From Clonostachys chloroleuca (Eukaryota; Ascomycota; Sordariomycetes; Hypocreales; Bionectriaceae): DNA of 64,000 nt. The notes below the pieces were generated by a model that ran no database searches, was not told where the DNA came from, and saw only the letters and a list, made by a program, of their open reading frames with translations. Below, in pieces: positions 11,401 through 24,475 of this stretch. The stretch's first letter is position 1, and the number at the start of each line of letters is the position of its first letter. The DNA lies in the NCBI GenBank assembly GCA_037952775.1, contig JBANAY010000004.1:12338001-12402000 (forward strand). The letters run 5' to 3'. Made by a program: the position numbers and the translations under genes.

Positions 11401-13354
11401 GCATTCTACCATTTTCACTATCAGGCAGTGCGTATCCGCTGGAGCCGAAGTTCTTAGCATGATCGCCATCAACCTGAAATGGCTCGACATTGAAAAATGC
11501 GTTCTGCTCTGTGCGAACCAACTGGGGTGCTGGACTGCCAACAGGAGGTTCGGTCTTTCCGTTCACCAAATGCCCACCAATAGGCGCCGTTGTCTTGGCT
11601 GGATCTCGGGATGGTGTCTTCAGTGCTTTCTGTACGAAGGAAATCACTTCGATGGCCTCCAGACTGCGTTTCCGATAGAGAAGTCCAACGAGATGTTCGG
11701 CGGCTTCCAAGTAGGCAGGGTGAAGTCTTACAACACGAAGCCAGGTCTTCTCGGCCTCTTCCTGGCGACCTAGGCAATAAAGAGCGGCTGCTACATTCGT
11801 CAAGGCCACATAATTACTGTTATTAAATAGTTAGTTCAAGTAATCAGCAAAGAGTAACCACAAGGAGGGTCGGCCAAGTGTTACCTAGAATCAACCGCGC
11901 TTATCCTTGAGAACCATTGTAGAGCTTCATGATAATTCTCCTGCCCGTAATGGAGACAGCCTCCCATCAGCATGCCGTCAACCCATTTCCATCCACTCTG
12001 TTCGCACAAGCTCTTCAAGACATCAAGGCTGGATTGGGCTCTTGCATGAGGAGATGATCGATTCAGTAAATCCAGGTTATTGACATAACCAAGATATGCT
12101 CCTGGGGCCTGCTGCCCTGTCTGCACGGCTAGATCACTAGGAGTTCCGGGATAGACGCTGGCCGTTGAAGAAGTGTATTGACTTGCATGATGAGGCATCA
12201 AAAGAAGGATTCGGTTGGAATGAAGGCACATGTCCCCCCCAGTTTTTCCTAGCAGTCATAGTAGCCGAATTAGATATTGGGTTCGGCGGTTTAGGGAACA
12301 CAAAGAGTTTAGATGACTCCTGTGGCCCAGTTCCAGTCCTGGTGTGAATAGACTTTCGGGCCGTCTGGGCAACAGCTATCAACTCAAGATAAATTGAATG
12401 AGCCTGTGCAAGGGCTCTTTCTCTGAACCGAGGCAGGCCTTCATTTGCATGATCAAAACGGCCGGGATGGGCCACTGCTCCTTGAGATCCCGGAGTCAAA
12501 CTCTCAGCATCCATATGCGATACCGATAAAGGATCATGCACATATGGTGAGTATGCAGGGCCCAAGGTCCCATGACTATTCATCCCACTAATGGGAGCGC
12601 CATGACCAGGGAACGACGACGGTCCTTGTTGATATTCAAACGGACCCGGAAACCGAGGGTCCCATGGCACAGCACCAGGTTGCCAGCCAGCCTGACCAAA
12701 GGGCAGAAAGTCTGCACTCGGCATAGGGGGCGGACAGAAAGCACGGACATTGTATTCATTAGCCCGCAAAACGGGTTGGAAATCGTTGGGAAAAGAAGCA
12801 AAGGGAGCCGGAGCCCCGAGTACGGTAGGTTGAAATGCATTGAAATTAGACGGAGTAATGTCGTGAAGGGCATACGGCGCCGGAGATTCGTTACTGGCAT
12901 GCCACGACCCAGCATCTGTATTATATCGACCCTGGCCAAACGATGCAGATGTCCCTGTATCCAGTGTTTGCGGATGCGACAGAAAACCTGTGCTGTTTCT
13001 AAGACGTGGAATCGACTGGGCTGCGGCGGGGACAATCATATGCTTATGAGGCGGAGGGCCAGGATTCGGTGGTCCGGGAGAGCCGTCATAAGCAGCCTCT
13101 ATGGTACCATTTGGTGTTTTTCGGCGCAAGTGAAACTCAGAACGAGGAGGATACAGAGAGTTGGAAGAAGGAGTAGCTCGCCGCGGTGACTGGGACGTCC
13201 GGATAGGGAACGCGTACGGATGTGGTGGCAAGTGGTTCTCCCGAACGGTCATCTGTGACGCGGGAGGATATGTGTAATCGTGAAACTGGACATGGGAGTC
13301 AATGTTGGTTGGCCGTGGCACTTCGCCAGGCTGTATTTGCAATAGGGGTATCAT
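8459..13354 (-). CDS. GT41 O-GlcNAc-transferase-like protein with TPR repeats
   Basis: Exons: 13354-11885, 11816-9849, 9770-9161, 9094-8459 (introns 68, 78 and 66 nt, all GT-AG). The product is about 1,560 residues once one frame break is allowed for. The N-terminal ~400 residues are proline/serine-rich and look disordered; TPR-like helices follow (block ending near VDSSNYVALTNVAAALYCLG, and another at YYQHGLRLDPK to YKRAVKSNPDFAEAV). The C-terminus is the catalytic domain of glycosyltransferase family 41. Residues matching the human OGT active site are present: His in VGYLSSDFNNHPLAHL, His in IHILVNLNGYTRGARNE, Lys in FNQLYK, and His in CNAHTTAADVLW. By family it should move GlcNAc (or a related sugar) from UDP-sugar to Ser/Thr of nuclear or cytosolic proteins. 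The frame breaks at a seven-C run (plus 12234-12240); see findings. The ATG at 13354 is the first in frame. Confidence 0.88.
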
Positions 13355-15478
13355 GGCCAAGCCTTCGGAAGCGAAACAAAAGAACGGTCGGGCGAAATAG
13401 ATAAAGATCAGGTATATAGAGCAGAGAGAAAGGCAAAACAAGTCATCGAAATCGCAAGCAGGAGTCGTCAGTACGTATCATCGCCCGCGGTGGAAAGCAA
13501 GGCTCAATGAATCTCTGAGACGCATTTGGGCTAGCAATGTCGTGGGCAACCACCTAGCCAACGAGCCGGGTCGCAGATTTTGTTGATGGTATCGTCTCGC
13601 AGGTCGAACGGCGAACGAGGCGCCTCTCGTAGGTAATCCTGTGCACCTTGTGTTTACGTGGCAGGACAATCGGGCCCGCCCTCCAGCCAAAACGCCCGCG
13701 CAGAGCAAAGGAAACCGCTGATGCCAAGTTGGATCGCAAGGGAGGGGCGGAAACGAAAAGAAGAACAAAACCGAGATTGAGAAGCCAGCAAGGCTTCAAA
13801 CCGGGTGTCGCCAACAGATTAGATGTTGGAAGATCAGAAGTGGGGAGGTTTTGATGGCGGGTTGGAGCACGCTATGTAGGGGTGCTTGCTAGCCAGAGGT
13901 AAATATGGAGTGGAGCGTTGGTTACTCCAGGTCAATGGCACTTTATCACGGGCAGGCACGTCTGACTGCAACGAGGAGCTATGTACATGCCATGGCCTAC
14001 CCGTCCGCCGCTGCCAAGCGCTGGGGACCCATGGTGGTGTGCCAGTGTTGGCACCTTCGGGCGGTGACTGGCTGACACTTCAGGTGATATATGCACTGCC
14101 AGGGCCCTGATTGGAGTGCTGAAGTGCTTGCACCGCCGCCACGTCCTGCAAGCTCCAGCTCCCCCCTGCCCCGTAATCCCGCCAGCCCCAAGGCGTCATT
14201 GCGGGTGCCTTAGTGAAACTAGAGGCGGCTCTCAGCTGTCCACCAGCAAAAGCATCAGACTGCCTTGAGTGGCCCATCATTCGCCGAGCGAGCATCCGCC
14301 TGCGCATCTTTCCAGTGATTAAATCAGACCATGCCTCTGTCGCCCTGGGGTATTTGTGATTGACCATGCGACAATGCGATTTCTGTATTCGGATCAAAAG
14401 GCATCCTAGCTTCCCATTGGGAACACTGGAGGGGGGCCATATGCATGCCCCTCCCACCCCAGTATGCATGTCTTACACGTTACAAGCTAGCAGGTGCTAT
14501 CCGGTGTCCAACAGACCTGAGCTAGAAAGTAAGTCGTTGAAGTCCGCCGAAATAAGGGAGCTCTAGACTCCTCTAAAAATTCACATTCTCCTGCAGCACA
14601 TAACTATGATGTATGCGTTACGGAATGCGATTGGCAGGAGAGAATTAAACCCCTTCACTAACCGATACCCATAGGTTGCGATGCTAACGGTGAGGTAGAG
14701 TGTAACCCATGTGCAAATCGATTGTTGTCGCCGACTTCGAATCACTGCAGGCCTCAAGGATCGTATGGGAGTCAGTGCGTTGAGCCATATACATTCCTCG
14801 AGTACAAGGTATATACACGCAGCAGAACCAGTCAATAAACCAAACAATACACCTATCAGTGGTGTGAACATGGATGGTCTCTCTCGACAGACTGTCGCTT
14901 TGAACACAAACAATTCACATGCTGGTCATTTTCGTCTTGGAAACAGACCGACTTTTCCTCTCACCAAACACGGGGTATCTCTGAGGGCTGAGCTCCTGTG
15001 ACCAGCCTTGTCGCAGTTTTGCTTTTGCCGTTTCAATAGCGCTGACAGGCAATACGGACGCCACGCAATAACGCGGAAAGTTAAGGGACACCCGCTCACA
15101 TTACAGCATGCTCTACGAAGTGATATGTAGGCCTAATCAATGGACCGCGACATCCATTTAGGGGCGAGCCCAGAATGCAGCGGTGAGTATGAGGCCTGCT
15201 GAATACGTAATCTTCCTTGGACAAAAATTGAAAAGTACCACTGAGAAGTATGGTACATTTCAGAGTGAAGTCAAGGGTGCTAAGTAGCGACAGTATCAAG
15301 AGCAATTGTGGGGCGCTTCACTTGGGGAAAGGCGACGGCGCCAGCGTTTTAGATCAACAATTCGGTTATGAATTCCATGATGCTGATCTCGTGGGTCGAC
15401 GTATCCACGTAATTCTACCCGAGTTTTCTATTTTTTTGTAGACCGATTCCAGTTTTTGACTTCGTAAATCGTTTCCAT
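13355..15478. other. Spacer between GT41 5' end and RPL12 3' end
   Basis: No gene is firmly supported. A minus-strand open frame at 14581-14913 codes for a hydrophobic, two-to-three-helix peptide but has no recognisable family (see findings). The part near 13355-13900 should hold the GT41 promoter and 5' untranslated region. Confidence 0.5.
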
Positions 15479-16216
15479 TTACTCCTCAGGGACTAAGTAT
15501 ATGTCAGCAATTGTGTCCATATTATTATTTCAAACATCAAATGAAAGCAAACTTACTCTCAATGTCGCCGCTGTTGATGCCCTCAATGATAACCTTGGGG
15601 GGCTTGCCATCAACCTGGCATCCAACACTGTAGGCAGTTCCGAGAATCTCCTTGACACCACCAGCGAGGTCCTTGGAGAACGACTTGTAGCGCATGGTGC
15701 GGGCAATATCGATGATCTCCTCGAGAGAGACGGACTTGCTGTGCTTGATGTTCTTCTCCTTCTTGCGGTCACGGGGAGGCTCCTTGAGGGCCTTGATGAT
15801 CAGGGAAGAGGCGGTAGGGACGACAGAGACGGCGGCCTGACGGTTCTGGATGGTGAGCTTGACAGTCACGCGCAAGCCTTTCTATTGTTCCAATGGGTTA
15901 GTTTTGCAAAATTGCCATTGATCATTTCGTTCAACGTAATTCTTACCCAGTCACCAGTAGCCTTGGCAATGTCTTCACCGACCTTCTTCGGCGACAGACC
16001 CAGGGGACCAATCTTGGGAGCAAGGGCCGAAGAGGCACCAACTTCACCACCAGTGGCGCGAAGGTGGCTATTTCAAAGTCAGCATTGGAATTCTGATTTG
16101 CCAAGATGGGCGGTCAAACGCACATAACCTTGACCTCGTTGGGATCGAACTTAGGAGCTACGAGGCATGTTAGTGACAATTAAGTATGTCGTTGCAAACA
16201 GGTATATCTTACGCAT
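15479..16216 (-). CDS. RPL12: 60S ribosomal protein L12 (uL11)
   Basis: Five coding exons: 16216-16213, 16157-16124, 16067-15947, 15881-15557, 15492-15479, separated by introns of 55, 56, 65 and 64 nt. The product is 165 residues, exactly the usual length. It opens [20 protein letters not shown] and ends in EIPEE, and the central part ([20 protein letters not shown], then [15 protein letters not shown] and CQVDGKPP) is the highly conserved uL11 fold that binds the GTPase-centre rRNA of the large subunit and supports the P stalk. The first coding exon is only ATGC, and the last is 14 nt, so a naive open-frame call misses both ends. The intron-rich layout is common for fungal ribosomal-protein genes. 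Confidence 0.97.
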
Positions 16217-17185
16217 GTTGAGATATTTTGGATCGGTAGAGGCTCGAGGTTTGCGTGCCGAGAAGATTGACGATGTGGAAGGTCTTGATGAGTTTGATGA
16301 TAGAACTAGATCACAAAATTCTCTTTTGGGAATGTGTGCCCCAAAATTTTGCCCTAATAGCACCAGTGCCCTTAGGTAATGTATCACGTGAAAGCTGCGA
16401 ACAATGCTTCAGTGGGGAGCGGGGCGAGTGAGTGACAGAAGAACTGAGAGATCCAATGGAACTGACGACTTACTACACTGAATAGATAAATTCAGTAGTT
16501 AGTATAAAATGAGATCAAATAAAAATATATATCATATTGCCTTTTAAGTCGGTATGCATCATTACCACTTAATAATCTGACAATACTACTCATCGCAGAC
16601 TTAAGAGGCAGCTCACAATTTGAGTGTCTCAATTTTAATGTCACCTACTTGCGGGGCTAGTGTTCCTGCAGTAGGTTATGTCCATTTAGACCATCGAAAC
16701 CAACATCCCTTGTTCAAGGTAGCTTCTAATAAATAGATCTACAAGTCCTAAATAAAGAATTCCGATCCCAGTATTATTGCTACAAAAAAAGAAACTATGG
16801 AAACATCACGGATCCGCATAAAGGGGATTCTCTGAGCATCGCATCACAAGAGCAAACTGGTGAATTGGGTATTATCAGTGTATCTATTTTTGCATTAAAC
16901 GACTGTACTCTCTTGAGGCTAACATGTTATCATTGGATTCCCATTTTTTCTGGGCGAAATTGCTTCATAATCCTCAACGCCCATTATATTCCCCTTCTCG
17001 CAGTGCTGGCTTAAAGAAGATGCACGAACTCGGGGGATCTTCCGAAATCACTCGAGGCTTTGCAGAAATTGAATTTGGTTCAATGGATATCGATTCCAAC
17101 AAGCGTGCCTATCTCTACGCTCATGTGGTGCCGCTCACAGCAAGTCTATTGAAAGGTTAGCCTCAATGGAAGTTGTCAAAGGGTG
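16217..17185. other. Spacer with AT-rich diverged repeat between RPL12 and SEC23
   Basis: The RPL12 promoter and SEC23 3' flank lie here. The middle (about 16480-16760) is markedly AT-rich and shares a diverged segment with 40731-40815. A 78-residue plus-strand open frame at 16924-17160 has no family and no splice support; I do not call it a gene. Confidence 0.5.
16570..16656 (+). repeat. Diverged dispersed repeat, copy 1
   Basis: This segment aligns by eye with 40731-40815 over about 85 nt, including TAATCTGACAATAC versus TAGTCTGATAATAC and TTTGAGTG-CTCAA-TT-AATGTCACCTA in both. Most differences are transitions. No coding capacity remains. Confidence 0.5.
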
Positions 17186-19795
<2,610 letters not shown>

Positions 19796-20417
19796 TGCGA
19801 ATGTTGTTGGCAGTTAACCACAGAGCACTCCCCTCCGCGGTTGGATCTTGGGCGCTGTCACTAGAATTCGGAAAACAAGTTCGAAGGCACAGTTCGGCCA
19901 TTCAATAAACGAACACTGAAAGCTTCGACAATGTATGAAGGAGCTCAGATTCTGGATCCTGACAAAGGAGGACAGATCGGTGGACGATGTGGACAGGTAG
20001 CCAGTCGCCCCACTCAAGCAGAGGGAACTCATCTTTAGTGGCTCCCACCTCTGATAGCATCTTGCACCCAAGCTTCTGGGCTACCGGGTAGGGGAAAGAG
20101 CTAGAACAAACGGCTGGCACGTGATGGCTCAAAGTCCTCAATAACGCCAGCAGCTTCTCTCAACGGAGAATAAGCAAGATAGGCAACTGAAAACGTGTGT
20201 TTCTTTGTTATAATGATAGTACGCTGAGCAACGTCGATTTTCATAGACCGTAATTAACCACTCTCCTCGTTCTTGCCGTCACTTTACGGTGCTCGGAATA
20301 AGAGCATGGGGTTTCTGGCATCGGATCTTGTTCGAAAGATGTGACTCAACAACGATATGTGTCATCTAATCTGCACCAGAGCGCGCTTGCCTGGACGAGG
20401 GCCCGGGTCTGTGGATG
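19796..20417. other. SEC23 promoter region
   Basis: This spacer separates the SEC23 start codon from the 3' end of the small gene upstream. It holds no supported gene. Small open frames on the minus strand lack splice signals that would join them to SEC23. Confidence 0.6.
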
Positions 20418-20833
20418 CTATCTGAAGCCTGCGGTCTTCTTCAAATTATGCAGAAAGATGGTTAAACGCAGTCCAGGTCCAGCTTCTGGTGATGGCGGTT
20501 GTGTCTGATCTTCTGGCTCCACCATCAGGTAGCTGACCAGGTAGGATAAGGTAACAACGCCGTGTCCTTCACATACGACGGTCTCCATACGGTTGCGATG
20601 GAGAAGCAATTCCGATGTTCGGGCTGAAAGCAAACGGGTAGTCAGTTGAATGGCGACATCTACCCACCTCATGAAAAGTGTAACACTTACGTAACCTGAG
20701 ATAGAACATCCACCCGGCCGCCTCATGAATTGTTCTCACTGATCCGGTTGGGACGTCTAATAGTAGATATCATCCATTGAGCAAAAAGAAACGAGGTTAC
20801 TATAATAGCCTTCTTACTTGCTTCATGAACCAT
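20418..20833 (-). CDS. Unrecognised 95-residue protein, two introns
   Basis: Exons 20833-20818, 20756-20691 and 20623-20418, with good GTAAGA/GTAAGT donors and introns of 61 and 67 nt, close to 95 residues plus stop. The central part (HEAAGWMFYLRLPRTSELLL, then METVVCEGHGVVTLSYLVSYL) looks like a compact alpha/beta fold; the C-terminus ends in LFLHNLKK-type basic residues. I do not recognise the family. The spacing of helix, strand and the Gly-containing turn is faintly like an Alba domain, but that is only an impression. The start is uncertain: the ATG used shares bases with the nitrilase start on the other strand, so the true first exon may lie further out, antisense to nitrilase. Internal Met at MFYLRL is the other option. 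Confidence 0.55.
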
Positions 20834-21992
20834 GTCCGACACAAGCTCTCCCAAGTCTGGCTACATCCGCCTCGGCACTGCCTCTCCTGCACCACATCCC
20901 ACTGATACGCAGCAGACCCTTCGCCAGCTGGAACAAATAGCGAAGCGTGCTGCCGCACAGCATATTGATATCCTCGTTCTACCCGAGGCCTATCTTGGCG
21001 GCTATCCCCGGGGTGAGGGCTTTGGAGCTGTGGTTGGCTCACGCTCTGGTGAAGGGCGCCAGGCCTTTCTTGAGTACTTTAAGGCATCCGTTGACTTGGG
21101 CGATGTAGTTGGCGTCGCCGGCGCTGGGGGACAGGAGAACTGGGTCAAGAGGGAGCTGCCCGAGCTTGCCGACGCTGCTGCTGGGGCCGGTGCAACGAGG
21201 GGTGACGGAACTCGTGAAGAGTTGGAGCGTATCAGCCAAGAGACTAACGTCTTTATCGTGGTTGGCCTCGTCGAGCGTGCTGGTGGAAGCCTATACTGCT
21301 CGGTAGTGTACGTCGAGCCATCTCGCGGTATTATTGGAAAGCGCCGTAAGGTTTTGCCAGTATGTTCCCCTTGCCAATGTTGTTTCTTCTGCGTAGAAAG
21401 CTGGCTGACCTCTGATGCGTGTCATAGACGGGCTCAGAGCGCCTGATCTGGTCTCAGGGTTCTGCCGCAACCCTCCGTGCTGTGAGCACAACTATCCGTG
21501 GTGTTCGCATCAATCTTGCCGCGGCCATTTGCTGGGAGAACTATATGCCGCTTGTGCGTCAGGCCATCTACGCGCAGAATGTCAACCTTTATCTTGCGCC
21601 GACTGCAGATGCCAGGGATGCCTGGCTTAGTCTGATGAGGACCGTAGGAAACGAAGGCAGATGTTTTGTGGTAAGCTCCAACTTGGCGGTGCCTCCATCC
21701 GAAGGAGAAGAGGCATGGGTCTGCCGTGGTGGCAGCAGTATCGTGAATCCCCAGGGTGAGGTTTTAGCTGGTCCACAATGGGAGGATAGCGAGAACCTTA
21801 TTTGGTCGGATGTAGACTTTGAGGACTGTGTCAGAGGTCGCCTTGATATCGACGTCGCCGGAAGCTACTCTCGGTATGACGCCTTTCTTCCTCGAGCCTT
21901 TGTTGGGATACAGCTAACTATTTTCATTTAGAAATGATGCTTTCCAGTTGTCTGTCCAAGGGCTTGACCTCACACCACTCCCTTACTACTAA
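20832..21992 (+). CDS. Nitrilase-family carbon-nitrogen hydrolase
   Basis: Exons 20832-21359, 21428-21873 and 21932-21992 (introns 68 and 58 nt) give 344 residues. The catalytic triad of the nitrilase superfamily is visible: Glu52 in VLPEAYLGGYPRG, Lys173 in GKRRKVLP, and Cys211 in AAICWENYMP. The CWENYMP motif places it in branch 1, true nitrilases, which turn organic nitriles into carboxylic acids plus ammonia; the cyanide hydratases of fungi are related, so substrate is open. No signal peptide is seen, so it is likely cytosolic. It is somewhat short at the C-terminus compared with many fungal nitrilases. It is divergent from the small gene at 20418-20833 and their start codons overlap. Confidence 0.93.
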
Positions 21993-22506
21993 CTAGGTAT
22001 AAGATCAGTTCAGAGTTGAGCTTTAAATAATAAATTCACATAATTATACGGCTGGCCTGAGTAGTGATGAGATTAGTGGCCCATCACGGCATGGTTCTAC
22101 CCTGATGATCAAACTTCCTATAGTACTAAAGTGTTCAATTTCCGAATGCAAAAACCAAAACATGACAAAAGCCTGACATTGTTCTGACATCGTAAGAGTT
22201 CACAAGCAAGACTTCATCCATATGTCATGTAAATGAATAGGTACAGGGTAGGCATACTGTCATGAGGGATACAAGCTTGCCAACCTAGTGGATGGCCCCT
22301 GCAGTTTCTAGCCAACCACAGAGGTTGTTGAGGTAATCACTCGTAGATAATATCCCCAACGTCGTCATTATTTGCCCAACACATGTTTGCGATCGCATTG
22401 GGTAGAAGGCGTTAGAACCTGCATATTGAAGGGACTTGGGTACAATCCCCTAGAGGTGCACTCACGTGAAACGCTAGAAAGACCAGACACACTGGCATAG
22501 ACCAGC
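21993..22506. other. Spacer between nitrilase and MCP1-like gene
   Basis: AT-richer non-coding DNA with the nitrilase 3' flank and the MCP1-like promoter. I see no gene or clear structure in it. Confidence 0.6.
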
Positions 22507-23585
22507 ATGGCAGATACCGGAGGGGCTTCGGCCCCAGATAGTTGGCGAGACTCGCAAGCTATATCCCTACACCACATCGACCCAACTCCAATTGAGTCTC
22601 CAGCCGCCGAGAGGGATGACCTGCTGTTACCTGATGATGTGATTGACGATGAGGAGAGCTACACACGCAAGGATCGGAGATCTGGGACTGCAGCCGCTCC
22701 AGGATTGAGTGGAACTGGCCGAGGTGCCATCTACTACTGTTGGTGAAGTCCTATAGACTACCTATTTATGCCTACCGAGGATTAATCCAGGTTACTGACC
22801 CCTACCATACAGTGACACGCATCCAAAAGTATTCGAGTTACGCCATGTCGTTGTTCACCACCTTGCACATCTCAAACGTTTCCCTGATCCCAGCTGCCAC
22901 CCGTTCTGTCGACGCCTCCGAGACCTACCTCCTCATGACCCGCGAAATCTACCAGACTAGCATTTCAGAGCCTCTTCTTGTTATATTACCGTTCGTTGCA
23001 CATGTCGGATCTGGCGTTGCCCTCCGATTGTTAAGACGGGCGCAAAATGTGCGGCGATATGGCGGCGCAGGGTTATGGGCAGGTCAAGGGTCACATGGCC
23101 ATACGGCATCACCCTGGCCTGAGATGAGCTACATTTCGATTTCAGGATATGCATTCACGATATTCTACTCCGGTCACGTGTTAATGAACCGTCTCCTGCC
23201 GCTGGCAGTTGAAGGAGACAGCTCCAACGTCGGGCTCGCCTACATCGCCCACGGATTCGCCAAGCATCCCGTTGTTTCCTGGTTGGCATACATAGGGCTG
23301 ATCGGTATTGGAGCAGGCCATATGGTGTGGGGTACTGCAAAATGGCTTGGGATTGCGCCTTCAACGAGGGGATGGTTGAAGCCCAGAAATAAGACCGTCT
23401 CGGTTGTGGTAGACCGAAAGACAAGGCGGCAAAGGAGAAGGCGCTGGCTCGGTGTTCAAGGGACGGCTGTCGTGGTCGCGGCATTGTGGGCAGTGGGTGG
23501 TCTTGGTGTTGTTGCAAGAGGTGGCCCAACAAGTGGCTGGTTAGGAGCCTTGTACGACAATTTGTATGCCAAAGCTGGGCTTTAG
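22507..23585 (+). CDS. MCP1: MCP1-like mitochondrial membrane protein (DUF1691)
   Basis: Exons 22507-22738 and 22813-23585 (intron 74 nt) give 334 residues. The first ~65 residues are acidic and polar. From YYLTRIQKYSSYAMSLFTTLH onward there are several hydrophobic helices, with EPLLVILPFVAHVGSGVALR, the EMSYISISGYAFTIFYSGHV segment, and a basic stretch (RKTRRQRRRRW) before a last helix. This layout matches the fungal DUF1691/Mcp1 family. Yeast Mcp1 is an outer-mitochondrial-membrane protein that suppresses loss of ERMES and recruits Vps13. Conserved His residues in the helices may bind haem in the wider family; that is not tested here. The intron uses a GTTGGT donor, chosen because it alone yields the family's YYLTRIQKYS junction in frame. 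Confidence 0.85.
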
Positions 23586-24475
23586 GCAAAAGGCGGGACG
23601 ATGCATATGGATATGGTAATGATTGGTTTTAGATAGTGGAAGCGGTGTATTTTACCACCTACGCATATAGATATATACCTTTAACCTTCAAAACCTGTCT
23701 TAATAGTTATAGAGGGTAACAAGAACGCCCTAGACTATTTAGTAAGGCAATATTGTTGCTGTTGAGGTGAGTGATCCTCATAAGTCGAAACTGCTTACCT
23801 ATATACCTATCATAGCTATCATAATCAAAATCAAAGGCACCAAGTCGAGATCACTTCGGAACCCGAGACGAGGTGAATGCATAATTACAGTCGATAGATG
23901 CCTATCTAGCAAGGAAGAGTACGGTCGGTTCAAAATCGGCAGGACCCAATTTTGCTTCTAACGGACATATTGGGATGCGACACAGATCATATTAACGAGT
24001 CCATTTCACGACATACGCGCATTGCATGTAGGGGATCTAGCACCGAATAGGTGCCACTAGCCAGCGAGCCTACAGTGGTGGCGCACTGAGGGGCCCCTGT
24101 CATCTCGTCCAGCACGCTGAGCTTTTGATAGCCCAATCTCCAGGAAATGCAAGCGAATCTCCTTGAGGTGGTGATCACCCCTCCCTTCACCGCTAGCTAC
24201 ATTGCAGCTGGAAATGCATATTCAAGACAAATAAATTACCATATGTCGCTACCCAAACTCATCCTCTCTGTTAGCTTGACTACCTAGTTGGATAGCTGTT
24301 AATTAAATTGATATCTATTGAGATGCCCACCCTTCCGGCTGTGATCGACCTCCCGTTGCCACCTTGACTCATTAGGATAAGCCTCAGACTGCCTTCATAG
24401 TTCGACAAGCCACAGCTCTCCTCGACTGCGAACACAGTGCAAGCACACGTTCCGACGCGCGCGTTACGGACGAGC
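23586..24475. other. Spacer between MCP1-like and F-box genes
   Basis: No gene is supported. Short AT-rich open frames occur on both strands without splice context. The last 150 bases before the F-box start should hold its promoter. Confidence 0.6.

Noticed and set aside
12119..12227. 109-nt intron as the cause of the GT41 frame change
   Set aside because: Phase fits, but the GTGCCT donor is weak, there is no good branch site, and it removes a segment (SVYPGTPSDLAVQ) that reads like real protein. A one-base length error in the C run is simpler.
16924..17160. 78-residue plus-strand frame beside the SEC23 3' end
   Set aside because: No family, no splice context; probably SEC23 3' flank.
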